Virus record (IMG/VR): IMGVR_UViG_3300044673_000327
Location: 21,289 to 85,288 of that record
DNA from: a virus
Direction: 5' to 3' (one strand)
Length of the DNA stretch: 64,000 nt
Position 1 is the stretch's first letter. Every line of letters starts with the position of its first letter. Positions 15,190 to 23,390 of this stretch are shown here, piece by piece. The notes beneath the pieces are model-generated. The model searched no databases. It was not told the origin of the DNA and saw only the letters and a list, made by a program, of their open reading frames with translations. The position numbers were made by a program, and so were the translations under genes.

Positions 15190-15909
15190 TTAAAGTCTTC
15201 GCAAAAAACCTAACCCGTTTAATTCAAAATATACTTCATTAACTTCGTCTTCACTAACCAAGCCTTGTCGATGTAGCTCTATCAGCCTATCGAAGGGAGT
15301 TAAGTCATCTTGGGACTGGTTTACTACTCGATCGTAAATAGATTGTACCCGATCTTCTCGCGTTGCCTTATTTTGGTACACTTTCTCCGATTCCTCGCTT
15401 CCCTTAAACCGAATTCCCTCGATAGAACCTATCGGCACTTCCCGACCGGGATTCATATAGGGTAAGGTATGTTGGTTGAAATAGGGATCGGAGGCGAGTG
15501 GTTCGGGAAGAATGAATAGATCGGCGGAAGCCACCTTATATTTTTCTTGGTAGGGAAGAATAGAATTTTCCCCATAATATCTTTTATCAATTCTCCGCAC
15601 TTGTGAAGCGATATTCGATAATCTTTTATGAGAGGTCGGTAGATCTGAAGAGTTCGCAAGAATTTGTTCTTGTAAATAATTTAATACCTCTCCGTTGTGT
15701 TTATAAATATTTCTACCCGAGGGAGGTTGGAAAGCCATACCGAAAGCGGGAACTTTTACAGCCTCGTAACTATTCGCGGGAACCGTCACCGCGTTATCGG
15801 CTTGCATCTTGAGAATATCGACGGCGTTGGGATCTTCAACGATAAAGGCGCGGGCTGTCGGTTCGATATGTTCTAGAGTCTGGTTTAATAATCGGAGTTT
15901 AGGGTTCAT
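15190..15909 (-). CDS. hypothetical virion-associated protein, 239 aa
   Basis: I do not recognise this protein. It is soluble and mixed alpha/beta, with a central YQEKYKVASADLFILPEP stretch and an acidic helical C terminus. A class C element ends 19 nt before the ATG, so it belongs to the same expression class as the ADP-ribosyltransferase and capsid-region genes. It is the last gene of the 15190-20879 (-) cluster. Confidence 0.62.
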   Translation of the reverse strand: MNPKLRLLNQTLEHIEPTARAFIVEDPNAVDILKMQADNAVTVPANSYEAVKVPAFGMAFQPPSGRNIYKHNGEVLNYLQEQILANSSDLPTSHKRLSNIASQVRRIDKRYYGENSILPYQEKYKVASADLFILPEPLASDPYFNQHTLPYMNPGREVPIGSIEGIRFKGSEESEKVYQNKATREDRVQSIYDRVVNQSQDDLTPFDRLIELHRQGLVSEDEVNEVYFELNGLGFLRRL

Positions 15910-15928
15910 CGGGGGAAAAGATAATCGA

Positions 15929-15946
15929 CCCCGATTAGTATTCCTA
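15929..15946 (-). promoter_or_regulatory. class C promoter-like element (canonical)
   Basis: The (-) strand reads TAGGAATACTAATCGGGG and abuts the T-run of the preceding terminator. This is the reference copy of the class: TAGGAA-N-ACTA, two or three variable bases, CGGGG, then the start codon about 20 nt on. Confidence 0.65.
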
Positions 15947-15947
15947 A

Positions 15948-15978
15948 AGAAAAAACCGGACGGGTTAAATCGTCCGGG
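15948..15978 (-). terminator. rho-independent terminator
   Basis: On the (-) strand CCGGACG and CGTCCGG form the stem, followed by TTTTTTC. It ends the 16006-17367 transcript just before the class C element of the next gene. Confidence 0.75.
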
Positions 15979-16005
15979 TGTAGAGGTTAAACGGTGGTGA
16001 AAACT

Positions 16006-16152
16006 TTAGGGGGGAGAGGAAAATTCTTTCCGTTTATCTCTCCACGCTTTTGTCGGACTGTAGCCCAACTCTTCGAGGGTGTTTCGGACGCGAGGATCTA
16101 ACTCCGTCCATAACTTCATTCTCTCTATTTCCTCCACGAGTTTTTCTTTCAC
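16006..16152 (-). CDS. small helical protein, 48 aa
   Basis: A GTG start overlaps the TGA of the preceding gene in a GTGA arrangement. The product begins MKEKLVEEIERMKLW and is mostly one charged helix followed by a basic tail ending in SSPP. The stop lies just before the terminator at 15948-15978, which supports it as the last gene of the operon. Function unknown. Confidence 0.55.
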   Translation of the reverse strand: MKEKLVEEIERMKLWTELDPRVRNTLEELGYSPTKAWRDKRKEFSSPP

Positions 16153-16682
16153 GATCCCCCCGAAAAAGTAAGACGATCCTTAACTAACTCCCATCGAATA
16201 TTCTGACGGATCTTGGAACTGACGATCTCCTGTAACTGCTCGAACGAGGTATATCCTCCCTCGGGTTTGTTCTCGATTATCGCCCGAATACTCTGACGAC
16301 CCAAACCGGGTAAGGATTTAGCGATCGCCTCGATCTGCTTGATCGTGATGGTATTGGGATCGATCTTCGGGGTTAGATCGGGCAACGGTTGACTCGGGGG
16401 TAAGGCGGGACGGCTCGGGGCGGGATCGATCGATTGACGTTCTTCCACGATCTCCGCGTCGATAACATCCCCCACCCCGATCCGAACGGTTAACTCCCCG
16501 CTAGTGGGGTAAGGACTCATCGCGGGAGGGACATCGGGAAGATCGGAAAACTCCCCGAGCGGTCTTCCCTCGATCAGCCCCGTGTGAGGATGACGGAAGT
16601 TGATATGACTGGAGTAGATAGCCAGTACCTCTACCGCCATCCCGTTCCAGTATTTGATAATTTGCCCCTGTCCCTCGCTCAT
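16149..16682 (-). CDS. helix-hairpin-helix protein
   Basis: The C-terminal third holds a helix-hairpin-helix pair: IKQIEAIAKSLPGLGRQS followed by an IIENKPEGGYTSFEQLQEI arm, a fold that binds DNA without sequence specificity or joins proteins. The N-terminal 60 residues are an independent beta-rich part, and a proline-rich linker lies between. It is the second gene in the 17367-16006 cluster. A role in DNA packaging or in the virion is possible. Confidence 0.6.
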   Translation of the reverse strand: MSEGQGQIIKYWNGMAVEVLAIYSSHINFRHPHTGLIEGRPLGEFSDLPDVPPAMSPYPTSGELTVRIGVGDVIDAEIVEERQSIDPAPSRPALPPSQPLPDLTPKIDPNTITIKQIEAIAKSLPGLGRQSIRAIIENKPEGGYTSFEQLQEIVSSKIRQNIRWELVKDRLTFSGGS

Positions 16683-16719
16683 CGATCGCTCCCGTTAATA
16701 GATACACCCCGATCTCGAT

Positions 16720-17367
16720 CTACGACCAAAGAATCCCCTCGTTACGCCGGGTGACTTCTGCCGGGTTGGGAACCCTCCGGATCTTACCCGCGATCCAGAC
16801 GACGATCTCTAGATCTCCCCCGGTCACGCTCACCGAGGACGCGGCGGAACTAGCCTCGGTCGCGTTGCCGTCGGTGGCGAATAGTTGATACGTCACGTCG
16901 CTACTGCCTACCGATACGGGGGTGACATTCCATACCCCGTTCGTCAGGGTCGTGGAAAACGGAATATTCGCGAGGACATTAGAGGAAGCGGCGGGGGACG
17001 AGAGAAATATCCCCGCGGTGTTGGTGGTTAACGTCGGGGCGAGCTTGAGTTTTCCCGCCGCCGTGGTGTGAGTGAGCGATCGGTTATTGCGGGCTTTATT
17101 CGCGCTATCGGGAGCGTCATCGAAATAGAAACCGAGAGAGGTGATCAGGGTATTGGCGGGAACGATTAGAGCGCGGTTAGCCTCGACCCGTCCCTGACTA
17201 TCGAATCGGTGGATGTTAAAGGTAGCGGTAGCGGCGGAAGTGATCCGACAACGACCGCACCACTCGAAATACTCGAACCCATCGAATCCCCTGACGACGG
17301 GATTACGGATAGACGCGTCCATCGCGCCCGTATCCGAGGGATTAATAGATAAACCAAATGCTCCCAT
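16720..17367 (-). CDS. virion-associated beta-rich protein
   Basis: A 215-residue beta-sandwich-like protein rich in Ala, Thr, Ser and Asn, with the stretches AATATFNIHRFDSQGRVEANRA and LEIVVWIAGKIRRV. In character it resembles phage decoration or head-fibre proteins. A short gap of 37 nt separates it from the HhH gene. No motif gives a definite function. Confidence 0.6.
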   Translation of the reverse strand: MGAFGLSINPSDTGAMDASIRNPVVRGFDGFEYFEWCGRCRITSAATATFNIHRFDSQGRVEANRALIVPANTLITSLGFYFDDAPDSANKARNNRSLTHTTAAGKLKLAPTLTTNTAGIFLSSPAASSNVLANIPFSTTLTNGVWNVTPVSVGSSDVTYQLFATDGNATEASSAASSVSVTGGDLEIVVWIAGKIRRVPNPAEVTRRNEGILWS

Positions 17368-17549
17368 AGCTTTTGTCCGGTGGTAGAAAAGATAATCGAT
17401 TGACTACCTACCATCATACCCCACCGATCGCCGAAGGTTCACGGGAAAAGAGAGAGTAGAGAAACAGAACTCTCTACCCTCTCTACGATCTATTCAATAA
17501 TTTAAATTAACCTCTCCTCTCCTCTCTTTCCTTCCTCCCTAATCGATGT

Positions 17550-18032
17550 TTAGAGTAAACCCTGTTTCTTGAGGGCGAGTTGACGCATCAGTTCGGGATC
17601 GAGGGAACGCTCGGGATTCTCTACCCGGTTTAGATAGGACTCCAGAAAAGCCAGTTTGGTATCGAGGGGATCGACGGGGGTGGATTCGACGACAACGGGA
17701 TTAGAGTTGGATTTCCAATCCTCGTCGGGAAAATAATTAATCGCCATCTCCTCGCGGGGAATAGCCACGGCACGGGAGACGGTTCTCTCTTCGGTAGGGG
17801 CTACCATCACCGCTCGGGTGGTTCCCGATACGGTGCTAGGATTAACGATCCCCTTCTCGATGAGGCGTTGCCGACGGGGGTAATAATCGGCGGGCAGGGG
17901 TTTGGCGGGGATATAACCCCCGTCCATACGTTTATTGACGATGAGAGCGTCGTCGGTACGGGCGACGGCTCCCGTAGCGAGAAGTTCGTCTAGGGTCTGG
18001 GGACGGAAGCGGACATTCGGGAAGAAGGACAT
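17550..18032 (-). CDS. hypothetical virion-associated protein, 160 aa
   Basis: Not recognised. It is low-complexity with basic and proline-rich stretches in the first half and a helical C terminus (DTKLAFLESYLNRVENPERSLDPELMRQLALKKQGLL). A class C element lies 27 nt before the start. The leader also has an ACTCGGG/CCCGAGT inverted repeat around the palindrome GTTATCGATAAC, just upstream of the ATG. Confidence 0.62.
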   Translation of the reverse strand: MSFFPNVRFRPQTLDELLATGAVARTDDALIVNKRMDGGYIPAKPLPADYYPRRQRLIEKGIVNPSTVSGTTRAVMVAPTEERTVSRAVAIPREEMAINYFPDEDWKSNSNPVVVESTPVDPLDTKLAFLESYLNRVENPERSLDPELMRQLALKKQGLL

Positions 18033-18059
18033 GGGATTACTCGGGAGTGTTATCGATAA

Positions 18060-18077
18060 CCCCGAGTAGTTTTCCTA
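18060..18077 (-). promoter_or_regulatory. class C promoter-like element
   Basis: The (-) strand reads TAGGAAAACTACTCGGGG, 27 nt before the start at 18032. Confidence 0.55.
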
Positions 18078-18106
18078 TGTCTTTTCGATTCCCTCTAGAT
18101 CTTTTC

Positions 18107-18250
18107 CTACGCTTTCGGAACCGCCACGTTAAAACGGGGAACCGTAGCGGCGGACGGGGGAGGCGATACCGTATCGAGTACCTGACGGGGGATCAGGGGA
18201 TTGGTGAAGTTCTGGGCTTCTACCTTGAGTTTTAGATCTTTGGCTTTCAT
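18107..18250 (-). CDS. small protein, 47 aa
   Basis: The ORF encodes MKAKDLKLKVEAQNFTNPLI with a proline-rich centre and ends in RFNVAVPKA. It fits the gap upstream of 17550-18032 on the same strand. No family is recognised and no clear Shine-Dalgarno precedes the ATG, so coding is probable rather than certain. Confidence 0.45.
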   Translation of the reverse strand: MKAKDLKLKVEAQNFTNPLIPRQVLDTVSPPPSAATVPRFNVAVPKA

Positions 18251-18390
18251 GGGGGTTATCGGTGGGGTGGAAAGATTATTCGCGAATGAAGGAGAGGAGA
18301 GGAAGGAAAGAGTTTTTCTTTCTTTATTAGGGGTGGGGTTTAAGATCTAGGGTGTAGCTCTTGCCTCTCCCGTGTGTTGGAGAGATAGGG

Positions 18391-18405
18391 GATAGCTACG
18401 CTATA
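18391..18405 (+). promoter_or_regulatory. class B leader element
   Basis: GATAGCTACGCTATA, 38 nt before the ATG at 18444, followed by the GAGAGAGTGA variant of the G-rich/TGAGT tail. Confidence 0.5.
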
Positions 18406-18443
18406 GAGAGAGTGAATCGGTATTTAGTTTTCCTAGAGGTAAT

Positions 18444-18659
18444 ATGAACGAGAACAAGCGGGGATTCACGGTAGAGGAATACGATCGCCTCGGTCAGGAG
18501 TTTATCGATTCCCTGAACGATACCCAGAAACGGCAGTTGTTCGAGATGTTGGCTCACGATAACGCGATGGAACGGATAGCGGGTTATACTCCCTGTTTCA
18601 ATCACCTATTCCGTACCCTCAAGGATGAGGGAGTGGAGCCGTTACATCAACATTGGTAG
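18444..18659 (+). CDS. hypothetical helical protein, 71 aa
   Basis: Not recognised. It is mostly helical (VEEYDRLGQEFIDSLNDTQKRQLFEMLAHD) with a His-rich C terminus (PLHQHW). It is a (+) gene inserted between (-) late genes and carries its own class B leader and AGAGG ribosome binding site, so it behaves as an independent module. It converges with the ADP-ribosyltransferase gene with one base between them. Confidence 0.68.
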   Translation: MNENKRGFTVEEYDRLGQEFIDSLNDTQKRQLFEMLAHDNAMERIAGYTPCFNHLFRTLKDEGVEPLHQHW

Positions 18660-18660
18660 A

Positions 18661-19989
18661 CTAGAACCCGAGTAGTTCCTGTAACTCCTTACTCCCCTGT
18701 TCGTCTAACTTGAGTCGGGAGAAGTCTACCCCGTTCCCATCACTTTCGGCGAGGAGTTCATCGAGACTCTTTTTCCCGAATCGTTTATTGAATTTGTCGC
18801 GTTCTTTCTGTCGCTTTTGTTGGATACGGTAATCGTAGGAGTTCGGGGTAATAGAGCGGTGAATTCTAGCGGCTCTCGGATCATCGTATCGGGCTTGTAG
18901 TTTCAATCGCTCCACGTCTCCCTCTCTCCACGTATCTAAAACCTCGAACCATGTATCGGGAGGGTAGATCGATTCCGATTCGGCATCGTTAAACGTCGTA
19001 TTAGGATAACGGGTCGAGGTATCGTAATCGATGACGACCGGGTACTCCCCGTTCCGTTTCGAGAAAAAGTCTACCCGACCCGGATCGGTCGTCACCGAAT
19101 GAAAAGCGGGATCTTGCCAGTAAGAAGTATTCTCGTCGGTATAGCCACCAAAGAGTACATCATCGAGAAACTTCTGGCGATCGCCCTCGGTAGAGAAGTG
19201 CATCCCCCGTTGAATTCGAGAGCCATCGAGATCCGCCGATACCTCTTCGGGTAATTGACGAAGAGTTTTATCGATAGAGAGAATGTCTTTCTTTACGGTA
19301 GGCTCGATCTTCTCGTTAACTTGATTTAGCAAGTTAGCTCGTTGTACCGATCGTTTCTGTAATTCGGGATAGTAAGAATCAAGGTTGTCAATTAGATCTT
19401 TTACCTGTTCTCGATAAACGGGTAGATCCGAGTATCTAACACTCTCGGGAATATCGACTATTCCCATCTCTTTTAAACGTGGATAACTATTTAACGAATC
19501 GATAGGTACACTCGGATCGACTTTATCCCATAACTTTTCTTCTAACATTCTCGCCATCGGAATAGCGGACTCATCTCCTCCTACAGCCTCTTTATAAACG
19601 TCGGCGAGTTGTTGTTTGTCTCGGGTATTGTCAACGGGGCTAAAGTTTAACTCATCTAAAAAAGAGTTTAAAAATCTTCCGACCTTATCTTTAGAACGTT
19701 CGTCTACAACGTTATCGAATTCTTTGTATATAGATTTTAATTCGGGGATTTCGTTCTCGAAGGATTGTCTCGATACCGCTGTATCCGCCGCTTTCTCTTT
19801 TCCGAACCGGAGGTAGTCGTTATAAACCTTATATTCATAATCCCCCGCGTATTTCTGCAACTCGATACGGATCTGTTCTTCGGTTAGAGGTTTAGCGAAA
19901 CGTACCGATCGCCCCTCTTGATACACGTTCTGGGGTTTACCGAGATCGGCTTGACGGGCTTCTTTAATTAATCTGGCGAATACACTCAT
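18661..19989 (-). CDS. ADP-ribosyltransferase, R-S-E type (virion-associated)
   Basis: The C-terminal domain carries the ART signature: Arg261 in RIQRGMHFS, the S-T region in AFHSVTTDP (298-300) followed by FFSKRNGEYPVVIDYD, and an ExE motif (Glu337-Ser-Glu339) running into SIYPPDTWFEVLD. The ExE form usually modifies arginine with ADP-ribose from NAD. The N-terminal 250 residues are helical and unassigned. A class C element 21 nt upstream and its place among virion genes suggest packaging and injection into the host, as for T4 Alt, which modifies host RNA polymerase; the target here is unknown. It sits directly downstream of a second possible ART. Confidence 0.72.
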   Translation of the reverse strand: MSVFARLIKEARQADLGKPQNVYQEGRSVRFAKPLTEEQIRIELQKYAGDYEYKVYNDYLRFGKEKAADTAVSRQSFENEIPELKSIYKEFDNVVDERSKDKVGRFLNSFLDELNFSPVDNTRDKQQLADVYKEAVGGDESAIPMARMLEEKLWDKVDPSVPIDSLNSYPRLKEMGIVDIPESVRYSDLPVYREQVKDLIDNLDSYYPELQKRSVQRANLLNQVNEKIEPTVKKDILSIDKTLRQLPEEVSADLDGSRIQRGMHFSTEGDRQKFLDDVLFGGYTDENTSYWQDPAFHSVTTDPGRVDFFSKRNGEYPVVIDYDTSTRYPNTTFNDAESESIYPPDTWFEVLDTWREGDVERLKLQARYDDPRAARIHRSITPNSYDYRIQQKRQKERDKFNKRFGKKSLDELLAESDGNGVDFSRLKLDEQGSKELQELLGF

Positions 19990-20010
19990 CGGGGTAGAGG
20001 GAGAACAAGA

Positions 20011-20028
20011 CCCCGAGTAGTATTCCTA
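20011..20028 (-). promoter_or_regulatory. class C promoter-like element
   Basis: The (-) strand reads TAGGAATACTACTCGGGG, 21 nt before the ART start. The following leader (TCTTGTTCTCC) is nearly the same as at 20901. Confidence 0.65.
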
Positions 20029-20033
20029 GATCG

Positions 20034-20879
20034 CTAGAATATCGAACGTATCGGTAGTATCTTGGCTATCCGATTCTTATTGTCGAGAGGAAGATATTCT
20101 TTGGAATAAAGATTTCTCTGTACCTCGGGCATAAAACCACCGGAAACCTTTCGTTCCCGATCGCCCATCTCGTCCCATTTCAAAACCGTACCCGATCTTT
20201 TAGCGTTTTCTATCTCTTCATCCGTGGGTTTCGACTTAAGTTGCACCGATTCGATCGTGTAGAAAGGATTTCGTTCATCTCCCCAATATTGGAATTCTAC
20301 GAATGGAGAGGTCACGCGGTTTTTCTCCATCCCCCGCCCGGTATGAAATCTATCCCAGAGATCTCGAACGTTCTCGGGATCGGCGGAAACCAAAGGAACT
20401 TTCCCCCAATCGCGGATCGAATCCCCGATCGAAAGAGTGCTTTTTTCTAGAATAGCGGGGTTCATTTTAATAACCGATGTCTCTACTAACTCGCCCCCGA
20501 TCGAACCGTTATTGCCGATAATATCGGGTCTAGCGTAGGGTTGGTTATTTTTTTCGGGGGCGATAAACCCGTAAATCGGGGAAACGTCGGGGTTCGCCCA
20601 CTCGGGTCGCCAGTAATCGTAGTACACGAATTTTCTAGTATTCATCGCCCCTTTTCGCTCTCCCGCCCCCGGTCGATAGCCCTCTTTTAAGATCGAGCTA
20701 ACGTGTTGACGGGGAGCTATGATATAGGGAACCAACGCGCCGCTCTCTCCCGATAAAAAGCGATCGAGTAGAGCGAGACGTTTATTATAATTCCCCGAAG
20801 AGATCTCGTCATAACTCCCTAAAGGATAACGAGCATCATAATCCTGTTGACGGTAAAGATCGGCGAGATTGGAAGACAT
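20034..20879 (-). CDS. possible second ADP-ribosyltransferase-like protein
   Basis: A 281-residue protein. Features consistent with an ART fold are RQHVSSILKEGYRPG near residues 57-71, a Ser-Pro-Ile-Tyr-Gly-Phe strand, and SPFVEFQYWGD (an E-x-Q pair) followed by a YTIESVQL strand, as in toxin-like ARTs where the E-x-Q loop holds the catalytic glutamate. The match is looser than in the downstream gene and could be wrong. It has its own class C element and terminator context. It may act with the neighbouring ART on host proteins early in infection. Confidence 0.45.
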   Translation of the reverse strand: MSSNLADLYRQQDYDARYPLGSYDEISSGNYNKRLALLDRFLSGESGALVPYIIAPRQHVSSILKEGYRPGAGERKGAMNTRKFVYYDYWRPEWANPDVSPIYGFIAPEKNNQPYARPDIIGNNGSIGGELVETSVIKMNPAILEKSTLSIGDSIRDWGKVPLVSADPENVRDLWDRFHTGRGMEKNRVTSPFVEFQYWGDERNPFYTIESVQLKSKPTDEEIENAKRSGTVLKWDEMGDRERKVSGGFMPEVQRNLYSKEYLPLDNKNRIAKILPIRSIF

Positions 20880-20900
20880 GACGGGGCATGGAAAACAAGA

Positions 20901-20918
20901 CCCCGATTAGTATTCCTA
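20901..20918 (-). promoter_or_regulatory. class C promoter-like element (canonical)
   Basis: The (-) strand reads TAGGAATACTAATCGGGG, 21 nt before the start at 20879 and directly downstream of the terminator at 20922-20961. Confidence 0.65.
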
Positions 20919-20921
20919 ACC

Positions 20922-20961
20922 GAAAGAAATCGGTACGATCGCCCGAAGGAAATGTACCGAT
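20922..20961 (-). terminator. terminator, ancestral end of the capsid gene
   Basis: ATCGGTAC pairs with GTACCGAT, followed on the (-) strand by TTCTTTCG. It lies 53 nt past the displaced capsid 3' end, so it was probably the original capsid terminator. Confidence 0.65.
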
Positions 20962-21013
20962 AATTTACTTGAGGTTATGTCCCTAGTCTTGAAACTCGAA
21001 TCGGGTCAACGAT

Positions 21014-21061
21014 CTAGTTCTGGAACGAACGAACGATCGTGCAGAAACGTTCATCGACAAG
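21014..21061 (-). pseudogene. displaced 3' end of the major capsid gene
   Basis: On the (-) strand this reads LVDERFCTIVRSFQN and a stop, in frame with the stop of the HNH gene that abuts it. The intact capsid gene ends LIDERFCTIVRSFQN. The two 48-nt tracts differ at 12 positions, nearly all third codon positions, giving 14 of 15 identical residues. This is the original capsid 3' end, cut off by insertion of the HNH element. Confidence 0.8.
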
Positions 21062-22009
21062 TTACCCGTCTTTATTAGTATTCCTGTGTTTGCCCGTGGC
21101 GATTAAACCGACCGTCGCTCTAGACACCCCGTAAAGTTTGGCGATCGCCCCCTGTGTCATCGCTCGGGCTTCCCATATCTTGCGAATTTCTTCTACCTGT
21201 TCGTCTGTCAACTTGCACCGAGGATTGTTCTCTCCCGCTAGTAACCCCTTTCGGACTTGTTTGTTTCGTTCGATAACTTTATCCGGGCGGGAAACTCCTT
21301 TCGCTCGAAGAATTCTTTCTACAGTTCCGATCGATAATCCCACCACATCGGCTATTTCTCTACTAAAACAGCCATCTTGCCGCATCGAGATTATTGTTTC
21401 AGCGATCGCTTCATTAGTTCTAACACCTGTATTGAAATGCTCTTTAACTTTCTTGTTCAGGATTCGCTCGAAATAGTCACGGCTATTATCCTGATGGGTT
21501 CCGATTTCGAGGTGGTCGGGATTAATGCAAAGTTTATTGTCGCATTTGTGACGTATTAGCTTTTCTTTAGGAACTGGTTCTTTAAAAACCTCGTAGCTTA
21601 ATCTATGGGCTTGCCATATCTTGCCGTGATAACCGATGCTTCCATATCCCGCGCTGGTAACTCCACCAATCCAATTCCAACAATCGGTTTCACGATCGAT
21701 TACTCGTTTCTGTTTTAGTCGAACTTGAATAGATTCTCCTCGGTGACGTGGGCGATCACCTAAAACTAAATGCTCTGGGTTAACACAATGATTATTTTTA
21801 CAGGTATGGTTGACGATCTTTCCCTCGGGAATAGATTCAAGTTCGTTATAAATGCAATACGAGAGACGATGAGCCATTACCGTTTTTCTGTTGATATGCG
21901 TCGTTCCAAACCCATCCCAATTGATAGCGGCTATCCAAAGCCAGCATCCATCGGGATCGGAACGCTTGTCGATCTTGGAATGAAACCGATCTACAATTTC
22001 CTGTTTCAT
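21062..22009 (-). CDS. HNH homing endonuclease, tandem HNH plus HTH
   Basis: Two similar HNH_3-type units are seen. Unit 1 has CWLWIAAINWDGFG, AHRLSY, NHTCKNNHCVNPEHL (about residues 22-82). Unit 2 has CWNWIGGVTSAGYGS, AHRLSYEVF, RHKCDNKLCINPDHLEIGTH (about 109-171). Two helix-turn-helix segments follow (SREIADVVGLSIGTVERIL and TQGAIAKLYGVSRATVGLI). It makes a double-strand break at its target and spreads by repair. It is inserted at the capsid 3' end: its stop abuts the displaced capsid fragment, and the current capsid gene ends in a recoded copy of that fragment. The G+C-poorer flanks and a separate terminator mark a transferred element. Confidence 0.88.
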   Translation of the reverse strand: MKQEIVDRFHSKIDKRSDPDGCWLWIAAINWDGFGTTHINRKTVMAHRLSYCIYNELESIPEGKIVNHTCKNNHCVNPEHLVLGDRPRHRGESIQVRLKQKRVIDRETDCWNWIGGVTSAGYGSIGYHGKIWQAHRLSYEVFKEPVPKEKLIRHKCDNKLCINPDHLEIGTHQDNSRDYFERILNKKVKEHFNTGVRTNEAIAETIISMRQDGCFSREIADVVGLSIGTVERILRAKGVSRPDKVIERNKQVRKGLLAGENNPRCKLTDEQVEEIRKIWEARAMTQGAIAKLYGVSRATVGLIATGKHRNTNKDG

Positions 22010-22089
22010 AGAATCATCTCATTGTCGTGTCTCTTTATTATGCCATGTATCGAGCGTAATCAGCAATCTATATGATTATGTAGCTTATA

Positions 22090-22126
22090 ATAGAAATAAG
22101 CCTCTTGGAATTATCCAAAAGGCTTA
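22090..22126 (-). terminator. terminator after the present capsid gene
   Basis: AAGCC pairs with GGCTT and TTGG with CCAA, followed on the (-) strand by ATTTCTATT. It arrived with the HNH element. Confidence 0.55.
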
Positions 22127-22151
22127 CTGTGTCTAAAATCTAGTTGTTGTT

Positions 22152-23351
22152 CTAGTTTTGGAAAGAGCGTACAATTGTACAAAAACGTTCGTCAATTAGC
22201 TCGAACGACCCGAAGATCTGCCAAATGCAGATAATGAACCGTTGGAAGTCATCGTTGGAGTTCATGAGGATACGCGGGCCATCTCCACCGATACCGACCC
22301 CGATACACTGCGGGCCGAAAACGATCCCGAGTTCGGCGGTACGAGCGGCGGAACCACCGGTCACACCCGCGGGTTGGTTGGAGTAGTTCACCGTGACGGT
22401 AGCTTTAGGCATATTGGTCGTGGTGAAGTAGCGGATACCGTTGAACACGAAACCGGAGGGCATCGTTTGAGCGCCGAGCATATCGATCATCTGACCACCG
22501 GCGAGACCCGCGAACCAAGTCGAGCTAGACTGACCGACGGGCATACCACCACCACCGATCTGCGGGATAGACATCGGTTCGGCTCCGACTCCCATACTGG
22601 AGACGGGGATATTACCGGGGTAGCGGGTGATCTCGCGGAAGTCTTTATCGGCGCGGAGATCTTGCAGGAAACGGGGGGAGCAGAGACACCAGTAGTTACC
22701 GTCCTCGAAACGGGGTACTAACCGTTCGGACATACGGGTGTTCACCTCTTCCATGAAGTTGACGGTGATCTTGGGAACCTTCGATCCGTAGACGGTGCTA
22801 GAACCGATGTCCACGGTCGCGCCATCGGCGAAACCACCGGGGTTGTAGACGAAGGTGGATTTCAACATCTCGTTGATGTAAACCCGATCTTCCCAACGAC
22901 GGTAATCGTCGAGGAGATTAGCCGAACCGATCGAATCGTGGAAAGCCTGAGCGCCGTAATCCCAATATTTCCGTTGCGCCGTCATCAATTGTTGGATAGG
23001 GATCTGGAACGTCGCGGGGGTGTTCGGGCTATCGATCGCCGACGGTCCGGTGTACTCCCGGAGGGTCATGATCACCTTGTCTTTGTCGAACCCGCGGGCG
23101 TTACCCACACCGATCGTTTGGGTCTGACTACGTTCGCGAGCCGTTTTGGTTAGACTCTGCTCGCGGTTGGCGGAACTGAGTTCTTTATCCGCCCAGAACG
23201 CGGGACGATCGAGTTGCACCGAATCACCCGGGCCTTTGGTGTGGTCGTACATGACGCGGGGACGGGTGATCAGTTTAGAGATATAGGTCGGGACGGGGCG
23301 GAATAATTCAGCGCCGAGAATTAACGGAACATCATTATCGATAAAGCTCAC
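22152..23351 (-). CDS. major capsid protein (HK97-fold candidate)
   Basis: A 399-residue protein downstream of portal and scaffold candidates, the usual place and size for a major capsid protein. Features are an N-terminal FRPVPTYISKLITRPRVMYD, a long central helix region (NLLDDYRRWEDRVYINEMLKS) and a C-terminal beta region ending LIDERFCTIVRSFQN. No single catalytic motif applies. It starts at GTG with the strong Shine-Dalgarno AGGAG eight bases upstream, and that site is inside an 8-bp inverted repeat (23356-23390). The last 15 codons are a recoded copy supplied by the HNH element next door. Confidence 0.75.
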   Translation of the reverse strand: MSFIDNDVPLILGAELFRPVPTYISKLITRPRVMYDHTKGPGDSVQLDRPAFWADKELSSANREQSLTKTARERSQTQTIGVGNARGFDKDKVIMTLREYTGPSAIDSPNTPATFQIPIQQLMTAQRKYWDYGAQAFHDSIGSANLLDDYRRWEDRVYINEMLKSTFVYNPGGFADGATVDIGSSTVYGSKVPKITVNFMEEVNTRMSERLVPRFEDGNYWCLCSPRFLQDLRADKDFREITRYPGNIPVSSMGVGAEPMSIPQIGGGGMPVGQSSSTWFAGLAGGQMIDMLGAQTMPSGFVFNGIRYFTTTNMPKATVTVNYSNQPAGVTGGSAARTAELGIVFGPQCIGVGIGGDGPRILMNSNDDFQRFIICIWQIFGSFELIDERFCTIVRSFQN

Positions 23352-23355
23352 GGTT

Positions 23356-23390
23356 TTGACTCCTAGCTAGGAAGAATAGGTTGGAGTCAA
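23356..23390 (-). promoter_or_regulatory. hairpin enclosing the capsid Shine-Dalgarno
   Basis: TTGACTCC (on the (-) strand) and GGAGTCAA form a perfect 8-bp inverted repeat separated by 19 nt. The GGAG of the downstream arm is the capsid ribosome binding site, so the hairpin would hide it. Confidence 0.5.

Noticed and set aside
22242-22721. 159-aa (+) ORF opposite the capsid gene
   Set aside because: It is His/Thr/Asp-rich, as expected from the reverse complement of the capsid codons; no upstream signal.
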